Shown piece by piece: positions 44,451-52,811 of a stretch of DNA of 64,000 nt; position 1 is the stretch's first letter, and each line of letters begins with the position of its first letter. The notes beneath the pieces were generated by a model, which saw only the letters and a program-made list of their open reading frames with translations, searched no databases and was not told the DNA's origin. Source of the DNA: JAMQPK01 sp963782595 (lineage in GTDB: Bacteria > Acidobacteriota > Vicinamibacteria > Vicinamibacterales > JAMQPK01); NCBI GenBank assembly GCA_963782595.1, contig CAWAKJ010000003.1, positions 124,001-188,000 on the forward strand. The letters run 5' to 3'. Both the position numbers and the translations under genes were made by a program.

Positions 44451-46043
44451 ATGACAGTCCTCAATCGACGCGACCTGCTGCGTGGAGGACGCGACCTCGC
44501 CGCTCTGCTGAGCCTGTCGACGCTCGCCGGAACGGAGTCGCCACTGGTGGTGACGCCTGCTGAAGCCGCGCAGAACACAGGCCGCCCGGCTGGTGACGTC
44601 TATCGGTCGATCGGCGTCAAACCGGTCATCAATGGACGCGGCACCTTCACCATCATCAGCGGTTCGTTGATGCTTCCGGAGGTACGCGCGGCGATGGACG
44701 CGGCTGCGCGCCAGTATGTCCATCTCGACGAGCTCGCCGAATCCATCGGCGCACGATTGGCGACGCTGACGGGCGCCGAGTGGGGCCTGGTCACGGCCGG
44801 GTGTTCTGCCGCGCTGACGCATGCGACCGCGGCCTGCGTCGCGGGCGGCAACCCCGACCTGCACGTCCGCATTCCGCAGTTGAGCGGTTTCGCCAAGGAC
44901 GAAGTCATCATCCCGAAGCACTCGCGCAACGTCTACGATTCGGCCGTGCGAGTGGTGGGCACGCGTGTCATCGAGGTGAACACGCTCGACGAGCTCGAAG
45001 GCGCGCTCGGGCCGCGCACCGCGATGATCTACGTGCTGGCGGGGCAGGGCGCCGACCAGAGTGCGCTCAACTTGAAAGTGCTCGCGCAGGTGGCGACGCC
45101 CAAGGGTGTGCCGATTCTTGTGGATGCTGCGGCGGAGATTCTGACGATTCCGAACGTGCACCTGCAAAATGGCGCCGCGCTTGTCGCCTACAGCGGCGGC
45201 AAATGCCTGAGGGGCCCGCAGACGGCCGGCCTGCTGCTCGGCCGGAAGGACCTTGTCCAGGCGGCGTGGGTGCACAGCGCGCCGCATCACGGGCCCGGGC
45301 GTGCGATGAAGGTCGGAAAAGAAGAGGCGATCGGCATGCTGACCGCTGTCGAGATGTGGGTGAAGCGCGACCACGACGCCGAGTGGAAGCAATGGACGGG
45401 GTGGATCGACCACATCGCGCGGCGGCTCGCGAAGATCGATGGTATTAGCACGAACGTCACGCAGCCGGGCGGCCTGTCGAATCGGACGCCGTCCTTGCGT
45501 GTCTGGTGGAATCCCGAGAAGCTCGGGTTCTCGGGCGAGACCGTCGCGCGCACGTTGCTCGAGACCGAGCCGAGAATTGTCCTCTCCCCCGGGCGAAGGC
45601 CAGGACCGCCGGTCGAATCCGGCGTCAGCGTCACGCCTTACATGATGGCGCCGGGCGACGAGGTGACGATTGCCGATCGGCTGCACGCGCTGCTGACGTC
45701 GCGCACGCTGCGCGAACCCGTCGTCGAGACCGTTGCGCCTGTTGCCGATCTGAGTGGCCGCTGGAACGTGCGCATCCAGTACGCAGCCGGCGTCTCGACG
45801 CACGTGCTGCACCTCAGGCAGGCGGGCAACGGGATCGACGGCACCCATCAAGGCGACTTCGTCTCGCGCGATCTCACGGGAACGATCAGCGGAAGCGACG
45901 TACGCCTCCGCAGCAACCTCGGCGGACAGAACGGCGACGCGCTGTCCTTCGCCTTCACCGGGAAGATTTCGGGAAACGAAATGGCCGGTGAGCTCGATAT
46001 GGGTGAGTACCTGGCGGCACGGTGGAAGGCGACCCGGACGTGA
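44451..46043 (+). CDS. SelA/class V-like PLP protein with Tat signal and C-terminal lipocalin-like domain
   Basis: The 530-residue protein starts MTVLNRRDLLRGGRDLAALL, a twin-arginine-like signal with a cut expected after PAEAAQ. The core has INGRGTFTIISGSLMLPEVR, GAEWGLVTAGCSAALTHATA and VAYSGGKCLRGPQTAGLLLG, where the lysine would bind PLP, as in SelA-like and D-glucosaminate-ammonia-lyase-like enzymes. Residues 430-530 form an added beta domain (LSGRWNVRIQYAAGVSTHVL, GTISGSDVRLRSNLGGQNGD). The substrate is unknown, and a selenocysteine role is unlikely for an exported protein. AAAGGAGATC precedes the ATG. The RidA gene lies 74 bp downstream, a probable partner. Confidence 0.8.
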   Translation: MTVLNRRDLLRGGRDLAALLSLSTLAGTESPLVVTPAEAAQNTGRPAGDVYRSIGVKPVINGRGTFTIISGSLMLPEVRAAMDAAARQYVHLDELAESIGARLATLTGAEWGLVTAGCSAALTHATAACVAGGNPDLHVRIPQLSGFAKDEVIIPKHSRNVYDSAVRVVGTRVIEVNTLDELEGALGPRTAMIYVLAGQGADQSALNLKVLAQVATPKGVPILVDAAAEILTIPNVHLQNGAALVAYSGGKCLRGPQTAGLLLGRKDLVQAAWVHSAPHHGPGRAMKVGKEEAIGMLTAVEMWVKRDHDAEWKQWTGWIDHIARRLAKIDGISTNVTQPGGLSNRTPSLRVWWNPEKLGFSGETVARTLLETEPRIVLSPGRRPGPPVESGVSVTPYMMAPGDEVTIADRLHALLTSRTLREPVVETVAPVADLSGRWNVRIQYAAGVSTHVLHLRQAGNGIDGTHQGDFVSRDLTGTISGSDVRLRSNLGGQNGDALSFAFTGKISGNEMAGELDMGEYLAARWKATRT

Positions 46044-46117
46044 GTCGCGAGTCGCAAGTCGTAAGCCGCAAGGCACATGCGTAGTGTCCGGCTTTAGCCG
46101 GACCTCAGGAGGCATCA

Positions 46118-46585
46118 ATGAAATCGAACCGCCGCAAATTTCTCACGAAGTCGACTGCCGTCGCTGCCGCCGTCGCACTGCCGGCGGCCGCGCACGCGCA
46201 GACCACAGCCGGCGCGACGCCGGTGAAGAAAGTGCACTGGGCCAGCGGCAAACCGCCAGAGAAGCCACCGCTCTTCAGCGGCATCGTGACGTTCGGGAAC
46301 ATGGTGTTCATCGCCGGCATCGGCGCGCACTTCAAGGGCGATATCGGCGCGCACACCAAACATGTGCTCGACGAAATCGAGAAGCGGCTGCTTTCCGTGG
46401 GTTCGTCGATGGATAAAGTGCTGAAGGTGAACGTCTACCTGAACGACTTGAAGGATTATGCGGGCATGAATGCTGCGTTTCTCGGCCGCTTCGGCGCCGA
46501 GCCGCCCGTCCGGACCACGATCGCCGCGGCCGGAGGAATCCCCGGAGACTCGCTCGTCGAGATCGATTGTATTGCGGCCATCTAG
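46118..46585 (+). CDS. Exported RidA/YjgF-family protein
   Basis: The 155-residue protein has a twin-arginine signal (MKSNRRKFLTKSTAVAAAVA, cut expected after AHAQ) and a RidA domain: FGNMVFIAGIGAHFKGDIGA, LSVGSSMDKVLKVNVYLNDL and EPPVRTTIAAAGGI. The usual catalytic arginine lies in PPVRTTIAA, and the final VEIDCIAAI is the family tail. RidA proteins hydrolyse reactive enamines released by PLP enzymes, so pairing with the PLP protein just upstream is meaningful. AGGAGGCATC is the ribosome binding site. Translation would give a periplasmic product. Confidence 0.85.
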   Translation: MKSNRRKFLTKSTAVAAAVALPAAAHAQTTAGATPVKKVHWASGKPPEKPPLFSGIVTFGNMVFIAGIGAHFKGDIGAHTKHVLDEIEKRLLSVGSSMDKVLKVNVYLNDLKDYAGMNAAFLGRFGAEPPVRTTIAAAGGIPGDSLVEIDCIAAI

Positions 46586-46622
46586 TTGGTGGTTGGTGGT
46601 GAGTAGTCGGGGGGTTGCCGGT

Positions 46623-46832
46623 TTCGACGCAGAGTCGCAGAGCCGCAGAGAAAACCCTGGCGTGCGATGCAGCGTGACAGCCTCTGTGGGCTGCATCAGA
46701 TTGCTCCATCGGAGGCATCGACGTCGTGGGCCGCGGACGCGGCGCGACGCCGATGCTCAGCTCCGCGCGCTCCGTGTTAAAGGACCAGCGAAGTGGCGCG
46801 TTTTCTCAGCGGCTCTGCGCCTCTGCGTCGAA
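46623..46832. mobile_element. MITE-like element, copy 2, with about 34-bp imperfect terminal inverted repeats
   Basis: The left end TTCGACGCAGAGTCGCAGAG (46623) and the right end (46799-46832, reverse complement TTCGACGCAGAGGCGCAGAG) pair over about 34 bp with two or three mismatches, continuing through CCGCAGAGAAAAC. The interior is shared with copy 1: GGCGTGCGATGCAGCGTGAC and GTCGTGGGCCGCGGACGCGG. It is 210 bp, non-coding, and lies directly after the RidA gene. No clear target-site duplication was seen. Confidence 0.7.
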
Positions 46833-46856
46833 ATCAGGCAGACGCAAGCATTCCGT

Positions 46857-46904
46857 GGCAACCCGTTGGTCGACATCGATTGCATCGCATCGATCTATGA
46901 GTAG
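46857..46904 (+). pseudogene. RidA C-terminal tail remnant
   Basis: The short frame GNPLVDIDCIASIYE ending in TAG (46902-46904) resembles the end of the intact RidA protein (GDSLVEIDCIAAI). It follows the MITE-like element by 24 bp. It looks like the last 15 codons of a second ridA gene whose body has been deleted or replaced. Confidence 0.5.
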
Positions 46905-46926
46905 TTTTTTCTATGAGTAGTTTTTT
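46895..46926. repeat. Perfect 16-bp tandem duplication
   Basis: CTATGAGTAGTTTTTT is repeated exactly at 46895-46910 and 46911-46926. The first copy includes the stop of the RidA remnant. Slippage at the T-run is likely. Confidence 0.8.
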
Positions 46927-47288
46927 CCGGTTGCGTAGATTTTTCCAGTTGCAAACGCCGTAAACGCCGTTCAATCTGGCGTGCATGGTGCGCTTCGCGT
47001 CCACGGCGTCCCCTCGTGTCGTCGCCAGCGTGAACACCTGTCCGTTCGATCTGCATCGATTCCGATCATCTCGTCTGCGCCTCCCAGCACTGCTCTTGAT
47101 GTAACAGTCTTGTAACTGTGGCGAATCCGCTTCATGTGGTTGCCTGAGATATCGGTACGCGATCTGCATTGGAGCCGTAATGCATCCCCCCTGCGACCTC
47201 CCAATTGAATTCCATTCGTAAACGATGCGGACATTGTCTCTGTACGAAATCGCGCGAATGGACCTGCTTGACGACTTGAACGCTACCG
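46927..47288. other. Intergenic region before the second glycan cluster
   Basis: No gene-like frame is seen in these 362 bp. The stretch must hold the promoter of the plus-strand glycosyltransferase cluster. AACAGTCTTGTAACTGT at 47102-47118 is a short imperfect palindrome that could be an operator, but no -35/-10 pair could be fixed with confidence. Confidence 0.4.
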
Positions 47289-48561
47289 ATGACCACAACA
47301 CGCCACTTGCCATCCAGATCGCCCGCGACTCCGCAGGCGCGGATTGCACTGTATTCACACGACACAATGGGGCTCGGACACATGCGGCGAAATCTGCTTC
47401 TCGCCCAGTGTCTGTGCGCATCCACACTGAACGTTGCGATTTTGATGATCGCGGGTGCGCGAGAAGCCGCAGCGTTTGCCATGCCGTCGAGTGTGGATTG
47501 TCTGACGCTGCCGGCTCTCTCAAAGCACGGCAACGGGCAGTACAGCTGCCGCCACATGCCCATCTCCCTGCAGGAAATTGTCACGGTACGCTCCAGCGCC
47601 ATACGAGCGGCGCTCGAGGCCTTCGACCCCGACGTGCTCATTGTCGATAACGTGCCGCGTGGCGCCGTCCACGAGCTCGACGCCACCCTGAAGTCCATCA
47701 GCGCCAGCGGCCGTACGCGTGTGGTCCTCGGGCTGCGCGATGTGCTCGACGACCCGGCCGTCGTGCGCGCGGAGTGGCGTGTCTCGGCAAACGAACGAGC
47801 CATCCTCGACTACTACGACGCCATCTGGGTGTACGGCGACGCACGCGTGTGTGATCCCGCCGTCGAGTACGGCTTCAGTCCTGAGGTCAGCGAGCGAGTG
47901 CGGTTCGCTCGGGTATCTGGACCAGCGTCAGCGTCTGGCGTTCGCGACCGATGCCGACAAAGCGGTGCTGCGAGAGCTGGGCTTTTCGCCGGGTCGACTG
48001 GTGATTGGTGCGGTCGGCGGCGGACAGGACGGCGTGCGGCTGGCGGACGCGTTCACGCAGGCGGTATTGCCACCAGGGACGAATGCGCTGCTGCTGACGG
48101 GGCCGTTCATGCCTTCGCGCATCCGCCAGCGAATCCTGCGCCGGGCCGAGCGTAATCCGCGCCTTCGCGTTCTCGAGTTCGTCCGCGAACCCGCGGTGCT
48201 GTTGGAGCACGCCGATCGTGTGGTGACGATGGGCGGATACAGCACGACGTGCGAGATCCTGTCCTTTGGGAAACATGCGCTCATCGTGCCGCGCGTTCGT
48301 CCCCGGCGCGAGCAGTTCATCCGCGCCGAGCGGCTGACCAACCTGGGTCTCGTCCAGTCCATCCACCCCGACAACGTGACGCCCGAACGAATTTCCGCGT
48401 GGCTGGCGCGCGATCTGGGTGCGCCCCCGGTGGCCACCACCCACCTCGATTTCGGCGGACTCCGCCGGGTGCCCGAACTGTTGCAAGAGTTGCTCACCGA
48501 TTCGAGCGAGCCGTCTGAGGCGCGCAGCGTCGCCCGGAGGATTTCACATGCCTCAGTGTGA
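47289..48561 (+). pseudogene. MurG/COG4671-type glycosyltransferase, interrupted by a +1 frameshift
   Basis: From ATG 47289 the frame gives IALYSHDTMGLGHMRRNLLL, the GHxxR-type glycine-rich N-terminal loop of GT28-like enzymes, then DVLIVDNVPRGAVHELDATL and VVLGLRDVLDDPAVVRAEW. At 47904-47915 the register is lost. The +1 frame continues GYLDQRQRLAFATDADKAVL, GRLVIGAVGGGQDGVRLADA and ADRVVTMGGYSTTCEILSFG, the C-terminal UDP-sugar site. 1273 bp is 3n+1. It opens the second glycan cluster and overlaps the next gene by 14 bp. Both halves are well conserved, so the break is probably recent or artefactual. Confidence 0.8.
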
Positions 48562-49784
48562 CGGTCCGTCCGTCGCGTACATCGTCAAACGCTATCCCCG
48601 GTACTCCGAGACGTTCATCGTGACGGAGATTCTGGCGCACGAAGCCGCTGGCTGCGACTATCGAGATTTTCGCGCTGCGGCCTCCATCGGATACCCATTT
48701 CCAGGATGCGATCGGGCGTGTCCGAGCGCCCGTCACCTACATTCCCTTCGAGCGCGTGCGGACCGACGACTTCTGGGCGGCCCTTCGGCAGGCGCCTGCG
48801 TCGTTGCCGCGCATGTGGCAGGTGTTGGGTGATGCTGGAGCGGAAGACGCGCGAACCGTGTACCAGGCCATCATCGTCGGCCAGCTCGCGGTCGAGCGGG
48901 GCATCTCGCACCTGCACGCCCACTTCGCCACTTCGGCGACGTCCGTTGCCCGTCTGGCCGCGCGTCTGGCCGGCGTGACGTACAGCTTCACGGCTCATGC
49001 AAAGGATATTTACGGTCCGGAGGTCAGACACGAAGACCTGAGAAGCAAACTCGCAGATGCATCTGCCGGCGTGACGGTGAGCGATTACAACCTCGCGCAT
49101 CTGCGCCGGACCTATGGTCCTGCGGCCGACCGGGTCACTCGCGTCTACAACGGGCTGCCTCTCGACGAATTTCCCTATTCGAGCCCGGACACACGGTCGC
49201 CGCTGATTCTTTTCGTGGGACGGCTGGTCGAGAAGAAAGGGCTCACCGATCTCATCGATGCGTGCGCCATTCTCACGGAGGCACGCCGGCCGTTCCTGTG
49301 TCGCATCGTCGGTGAAGGACCGCTCGAAGGACAGCTGCACGCGCAGATCGATCGCCTGGGACTCTCCTCGAATGTGATCCTGCTCGGACCACGGCCGCGA
49401 CGCGAAGTCGTGCGGCACCTCCAGCAGGCTGCCGTGCTGGCAGCGCCATGTGTCGTCTCGCCTGACGGCGACCGGGACGGCTTGCCGACGGTACTCATCG
49501 AAGCGATGGCCGCGGGCACGCCCTGCGTCGCCACGCGTGTGACGGGCATTCCCGAGATCGTCCGTGATGAATCGACGGGCCTTCTCGTCGACGAGCACAA
49601 TCCGCGCGCACTCGCGGTAGCGCTCGAGCGCCTGCTGTCCGACGCCCAACTGCGGGTCCGGCTCGCAACCGCCGGGCGCGCTCTCATCGAGTGCTCTTTT
49701 GATACTCGCCGGAACGCGGCGCAGATTCGGCGTCTCTTCGCGTCAAGCGCGACGTCTGCCGTGGTTCCCGAGGAGGTTGCCTAG
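48548..49784 (+). pseudogene. GT4 glycosyltransferase (colanic-acid WcaL-like), interrupted by a +1 frameshift
   Basis: From ATG 48548 the protein begins MPQCDGPSVAYIVKRYPRYS with ETFIVTEILAHEAAG, the usual N-terminus of WcaL/AmsK-like enzymes. After one extra base at 48651-48655, it continues TIEIFALRPPSDTHFQDAIG in the +1 frame. The rest is a normal GT4: LHAHFATSATSVARLAARLA, YSFTAHAKDIYGPEVRHEDL, ILFVGRLVEKKGLTDLIDAC and GLPTVLIEAMAAGTPCVATR. 1237 bp is 3n+1. The stop TAG shares a base with the GTG of the next gene. Confidence 0.82.
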
Positions 49785-50992
49785 TGCGAGTGGCATACGT
49801 GTCCGCAGATCCGGGCGTACCGATCTACGGCAACAAGGGCTGTTCTATTCACGTGCAGGAAGTCGTCAGGGCGCTGAAGACATATGGCGCCGAGGTCGAC
49901 ATATTCGCGGCTCGCGTCGGTGGCGATCCTCCGCCCGGGCTCGAGGACGTGGCCGTTTATCCGCTCGTAGAACAAGCAGTAGGGCGGGTCTTGAAGTACA
50001 AGACCCGCCCTACTACTGGCGATGCAGCAGCCCGCGAACGTGCAGCGATGCGGATGAACCGCGGGTTGATGCACGCACTCAGGCGTCACGGCCCGTTCGA
50101 CGTCGTCTACGAAAGGTACTCGTTGTGGGGTTTTGCGGGCATGCGGTTCGCGCGCCAGCAAGGCATTCCTGGTGTACTGGAAGTCAATGCGCCTTTGATT
50201 CAGGAGCAGGCCGAGCATCGCACGCTCTGCGACAAAGCCGCCGCCACTCGCATCGCCGAGCGCAGTTTTTCCGCTGCCCACACGATTGTGGCGGTATCGG
50301 CAGCCGTTGCCGAGTACGTCAGAGAGATTACAGGGACTGTGGCTCGCCTTACGGTCATCCCGAACGGCGTCGATCCATCACGGTTTCCGTTGCCAGATAT
50401 TCAAAAGCCCAGAGCTCGCGGCGCCGGCTTTACAGTCGGTTTCGTCGGCACGCTGAAACCGTGGCATGGCGTGTCGACGCTCGTCGACGCTTTCGCGGAA
50501 CTGCATCGAGAAGATCCCACCTCGCGGCTCGTCGTCGTGGGTGATGGGCCCATGCGTGTCGAGGTGACGCAACGCCTGGATGCGCTCGGCCTCAGTGCGG
50601 TCTCGCGACTTACCGGAGCAGTAGCTCCGCAATCGATTCCGGCTTTGCTTTCAACCATGGACGCGGCCGTTGCGCCGTACGCTGCACGGTCCGGCTTCTA
50701 TTTCTCGCCACTGAAGATTCTCGAATACATGGCGGCCGGGCTCCCGATCGTCGCGAGCCGAATGGGGCAGATCGAGGATCTCATCTCGGATGGCGAAACC
50801 GGCCTGCTGTGCGAGCCCAGCTGCGTTCGGTCACTGGCGGAGCGATTGCTCTGGTTGCGTGACGCCCCCGCGCTGCGGCAGGAGCTCGGATCCGCCGCCC
50901 GCGCGGCCGTCCTGAAAGACCATACCTGGCTCGATGTCACTCAGCGCATCTTTGCGCGCGCAGGCTTCAACCTCCGGGAAGTGCGATGCTGA
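49784..50992 (+). CDS. Glycosyltransferase, GT4 family, with a palindromic repeat inside the coding frame
   Basis: From GTG 49784 (RVAYVSADPGVPIYGNKGCS) the protein is 402 residues. It shows IHVQEVVRALKTYGAEVDIF, VYERYSLWGFAGMRFARQQG, FVGTLKPWHGVSTLVDAFAE and SPLKILEYMAAGLPIVASR, the GT4 core. The palindrome 49978-50014 adds about 12 residues (AVGRVLKYKTRPTT) in a loop between the first strands, without breaking the frame. Start and stop overlap the neighbouring genes by one and seven bases, so this is an operon. Sugar specificity is unknown. Confidence 0.85.
   Translation: MRVAYVSADPGVPIYGNKGCSIHVQEVVRALKTYGAEVDIFAARVGGDPPPGLEDVAVYPLVEQAVGRVLKYKTRPTTGDAAARERAAMRMNRGLMHALRRHGPFDVVYERYSLWGFAGMRFARQQGIPGVLEVNAPLIQEQAEHRTLCDKAAATRIAERSFSAAHTIVAVSAAVAEYVREITGTVARLTVIPNGVDPSRFPLPDIQKPRARGAGFTVGFVGTLKPWHGVSTLVDAFAELHREDPTSRLVVVGDGPMRVEVTQRLDALGLSAVSRLTGAVAPQSIPALLSTMDAAVAPYAARSGFYFSPLKILEYMAAGLPIVASRMGQIEDLISDGETGLLCEPSCVRSLAERLLWLRDAPALRQELGSAARAAVLKDHTWLDVTQRIFARAGFNLREVRC
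49978..50014. repeat. GTAGGGCGGGTC palindrome within a coding gene
   Basis: AGTAGGGCGGGTCTTG, loop AAGTA, CAAGACCCGCCCTACT: a perfect 16-bp stem inside the GT4 gene, in frame. The same family as 39467-39501 and 53297-53321. Being in frame indicates tolerance of insertion in a surface loop. Confidence 0.85.
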
Positions 50993-52811
50993 AGCCTCCA
51001 GGCATGGTCGCGCTGGTGCGGCGTTTCTGGCCGCTCGTGTGGAAAGAGCGGCTCATCGTCGGCATGTCGTTCGTCGCGCTGCTGGCCGAAATCGGTCTGC
51101 GGTTGCTGGAGCCCTGGCCTCTCAAGATCGTCTTCGACCGTCTCATCCCGATCGGCGCGCCAGACGTCTCGAGCGTGCCGATCGCCGGCACGCTCAGTGC
51201 GTCAGCACTTCTGGCGCTCGCTGCGTTGTCGCTGGTCGATGCTCATCGGGCTGCGGGCGTTTGCTGCTTATGTGTCCGACGGTGGGATTCTCGCTCGCCG
51301 GCAACCGGGTGTTGACCGACGTGCGTGGCGACCTCTATCGCCATCTGCAGTCGCTGCCCCTTTCCTTCCATCATCGTGCGCGGCAGGGCGATCTCACGCT
51401 TCGCGTGATTAGCGACGTCGGGATGCTCAAAGACGTTGTCGTCACCGCGTTTCTGCCGCTCGTCGCCAACGTCCTGATTCTGGTGGGCATGCTGGCAATG
51501 ATGTTCGTCATGGAGTGGCGGCTCGCGCTGGTGGCCACCAGCGTCCTGCCGTGCTTCTGGCTGTTTACCGGGCGCCTCGGACGCCGTATCCAGCATGCTT
51601 CCCGGGTTCAGCGCCAACGGGAGAGCGCACTCGCGGCGACGGCCGCCGAGTCTGTTTCGGCGATCAAGGTCGTGAAGGCTCTCTCCCTGGAGTCGGCCTT
51701 CGCGCGCAGCTTCACGGAGGTTAACCGGCGCAGCCTGACCGACGGCGCGCAATTGAAGCGTTTGTCCGCAGGCCTCGAGCGCACTGTCGACCTGCTCATC
51801 GCCGCGGCCACTGCGCTCGTGCTGTGGTTCGGAGCCCGCCTCGTCATGGATCGCGCCTTGTCCCCGGGCGACTTGCTCGTGTTCCTGAGCTATCTGAAGA
51901 ACGCCTTCAAGCCGATTCAGGACCTGGCGAAGTATTCGGGACGTCTCGCGAAAGGTTCAGCAGCGGCTGAACGGGTAATCGACATCCTCGATCGCACGCC
52001 GGACGTCGGCGACCTCCCCGGCGCAACGGCGGCGCCGGCCTTCGTGGGCGCCGTGCGATTCAATGATGTGAGCTTTGCCTACGAAGCTGATGGTGGGGCG
52101 CTGCACGACGTCGAGTTGTCGTTCCAGCCAGGACAGCGGGTTGTGCTGACGGGACCCTCCGGCGGCGGGAAGTCGACGCTCCTGAGCCTGTTGCTCCGGC
52201 TGTACGAGCCGTCGAAAGGATGCGTCCTTATCGACGGTCGCGACATCCGCACATTCACACTCGAATCGCTGCGAAATCAGATAGCCGTCGTCCTGCAGGA
52301 CACGGTCCTGTTTGCCGCGACTGTGCGCGAGAACATTGCGTTCGGAGCGCCACATGCCTTGCGGGTCGACATCGAGGCGGCGGCACGGCTCGCGAATGCA
52401 GACGGCTTCATCCGCGAGTTGCCCGGCGGGTACGACGCGATGGTCGGCGAGCGGGGCGTCACTCTCTCGAGCGGCCAGCGCCAACGCATCGCGATTGCAC
52501 GTGCGGCCGTCCGGCGCGCACCGATTCTGATTCTCGATGAGCCGACAACCGGTCTGGACGAGGCAAACGCTCGAGCTGTGACTGAAGCGTTCGAGCGGGT
52601 CGCCACGGGTCCGACGACCTTCATCGTGACGCACGATCCACGAGTTGCCGCAACCGCCGATCGCATCGTCTACATCGAACGAGGGCGGGTTGTCGAACAC
52701 GGCTCACCGGCAGAACTGCTGCGCGCACAGGGGCCGTTTGCCCGCCTGCAGGAGCTGTACAGCACCGGCTCTCACACCACGGAGGACACTGTTGCCGCGA
52801 CCGGCCGATGA
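50986..52811 (+). pseudogene. ABC exporter (fused membrane and ATPase domains), two +1 frameshifts in the membrane domain
   Basis: From ATG 50986 the membrane domain begins MLKPPGMVALVRRFWPLVWK and WPLKIVFDRLIPIGAPDVSS. At about 51236-51240 register moves +1 to MLIGLRAFAAYVS, and at about 51275-51280 another +1 to TVGFSLAGNRVLTDVRGDLY. From there to the stop one frame is intact: Walker A VVLTGPSGGGKSTLLSLLLR, signature GVTLSSGQRQRIAIARAAV, Walker B PILILDEPTTGLDEANARAV and TFIVTHDPRVAATA. 1826 bp is 3n+2, which fits two extra bases. It probably flips a lipid-linked glycan made by the three preceding glycosyltransferases. Confidence 0.85.

Noticed and set aside
44129..46832. An insertion sequence around the SelA-like and RidA genes
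   Set aside because: There are inverted repeats but no transposase gene or clear target duplication; a non-autonomous element fits better.
46470..46904. A 144-codon plus-strand frame after ridA
   Set aside because: It overlaps the 3' end of ridA in another frame and consists mostly of the repeat element; only its last codons resemble a protein (RidA tail).
6308..52811. Programmed +1 ribosomal frameshifting, suggested by the UUU-C context at 6308-6312 and 17418-17424
   Set aside because: Only two of about 14 sites share this context, no stop codon or rare codon sits at the shift, and there is no common stimulator. A single extra base explains each site better. Kept only as a possibility in the main finding.
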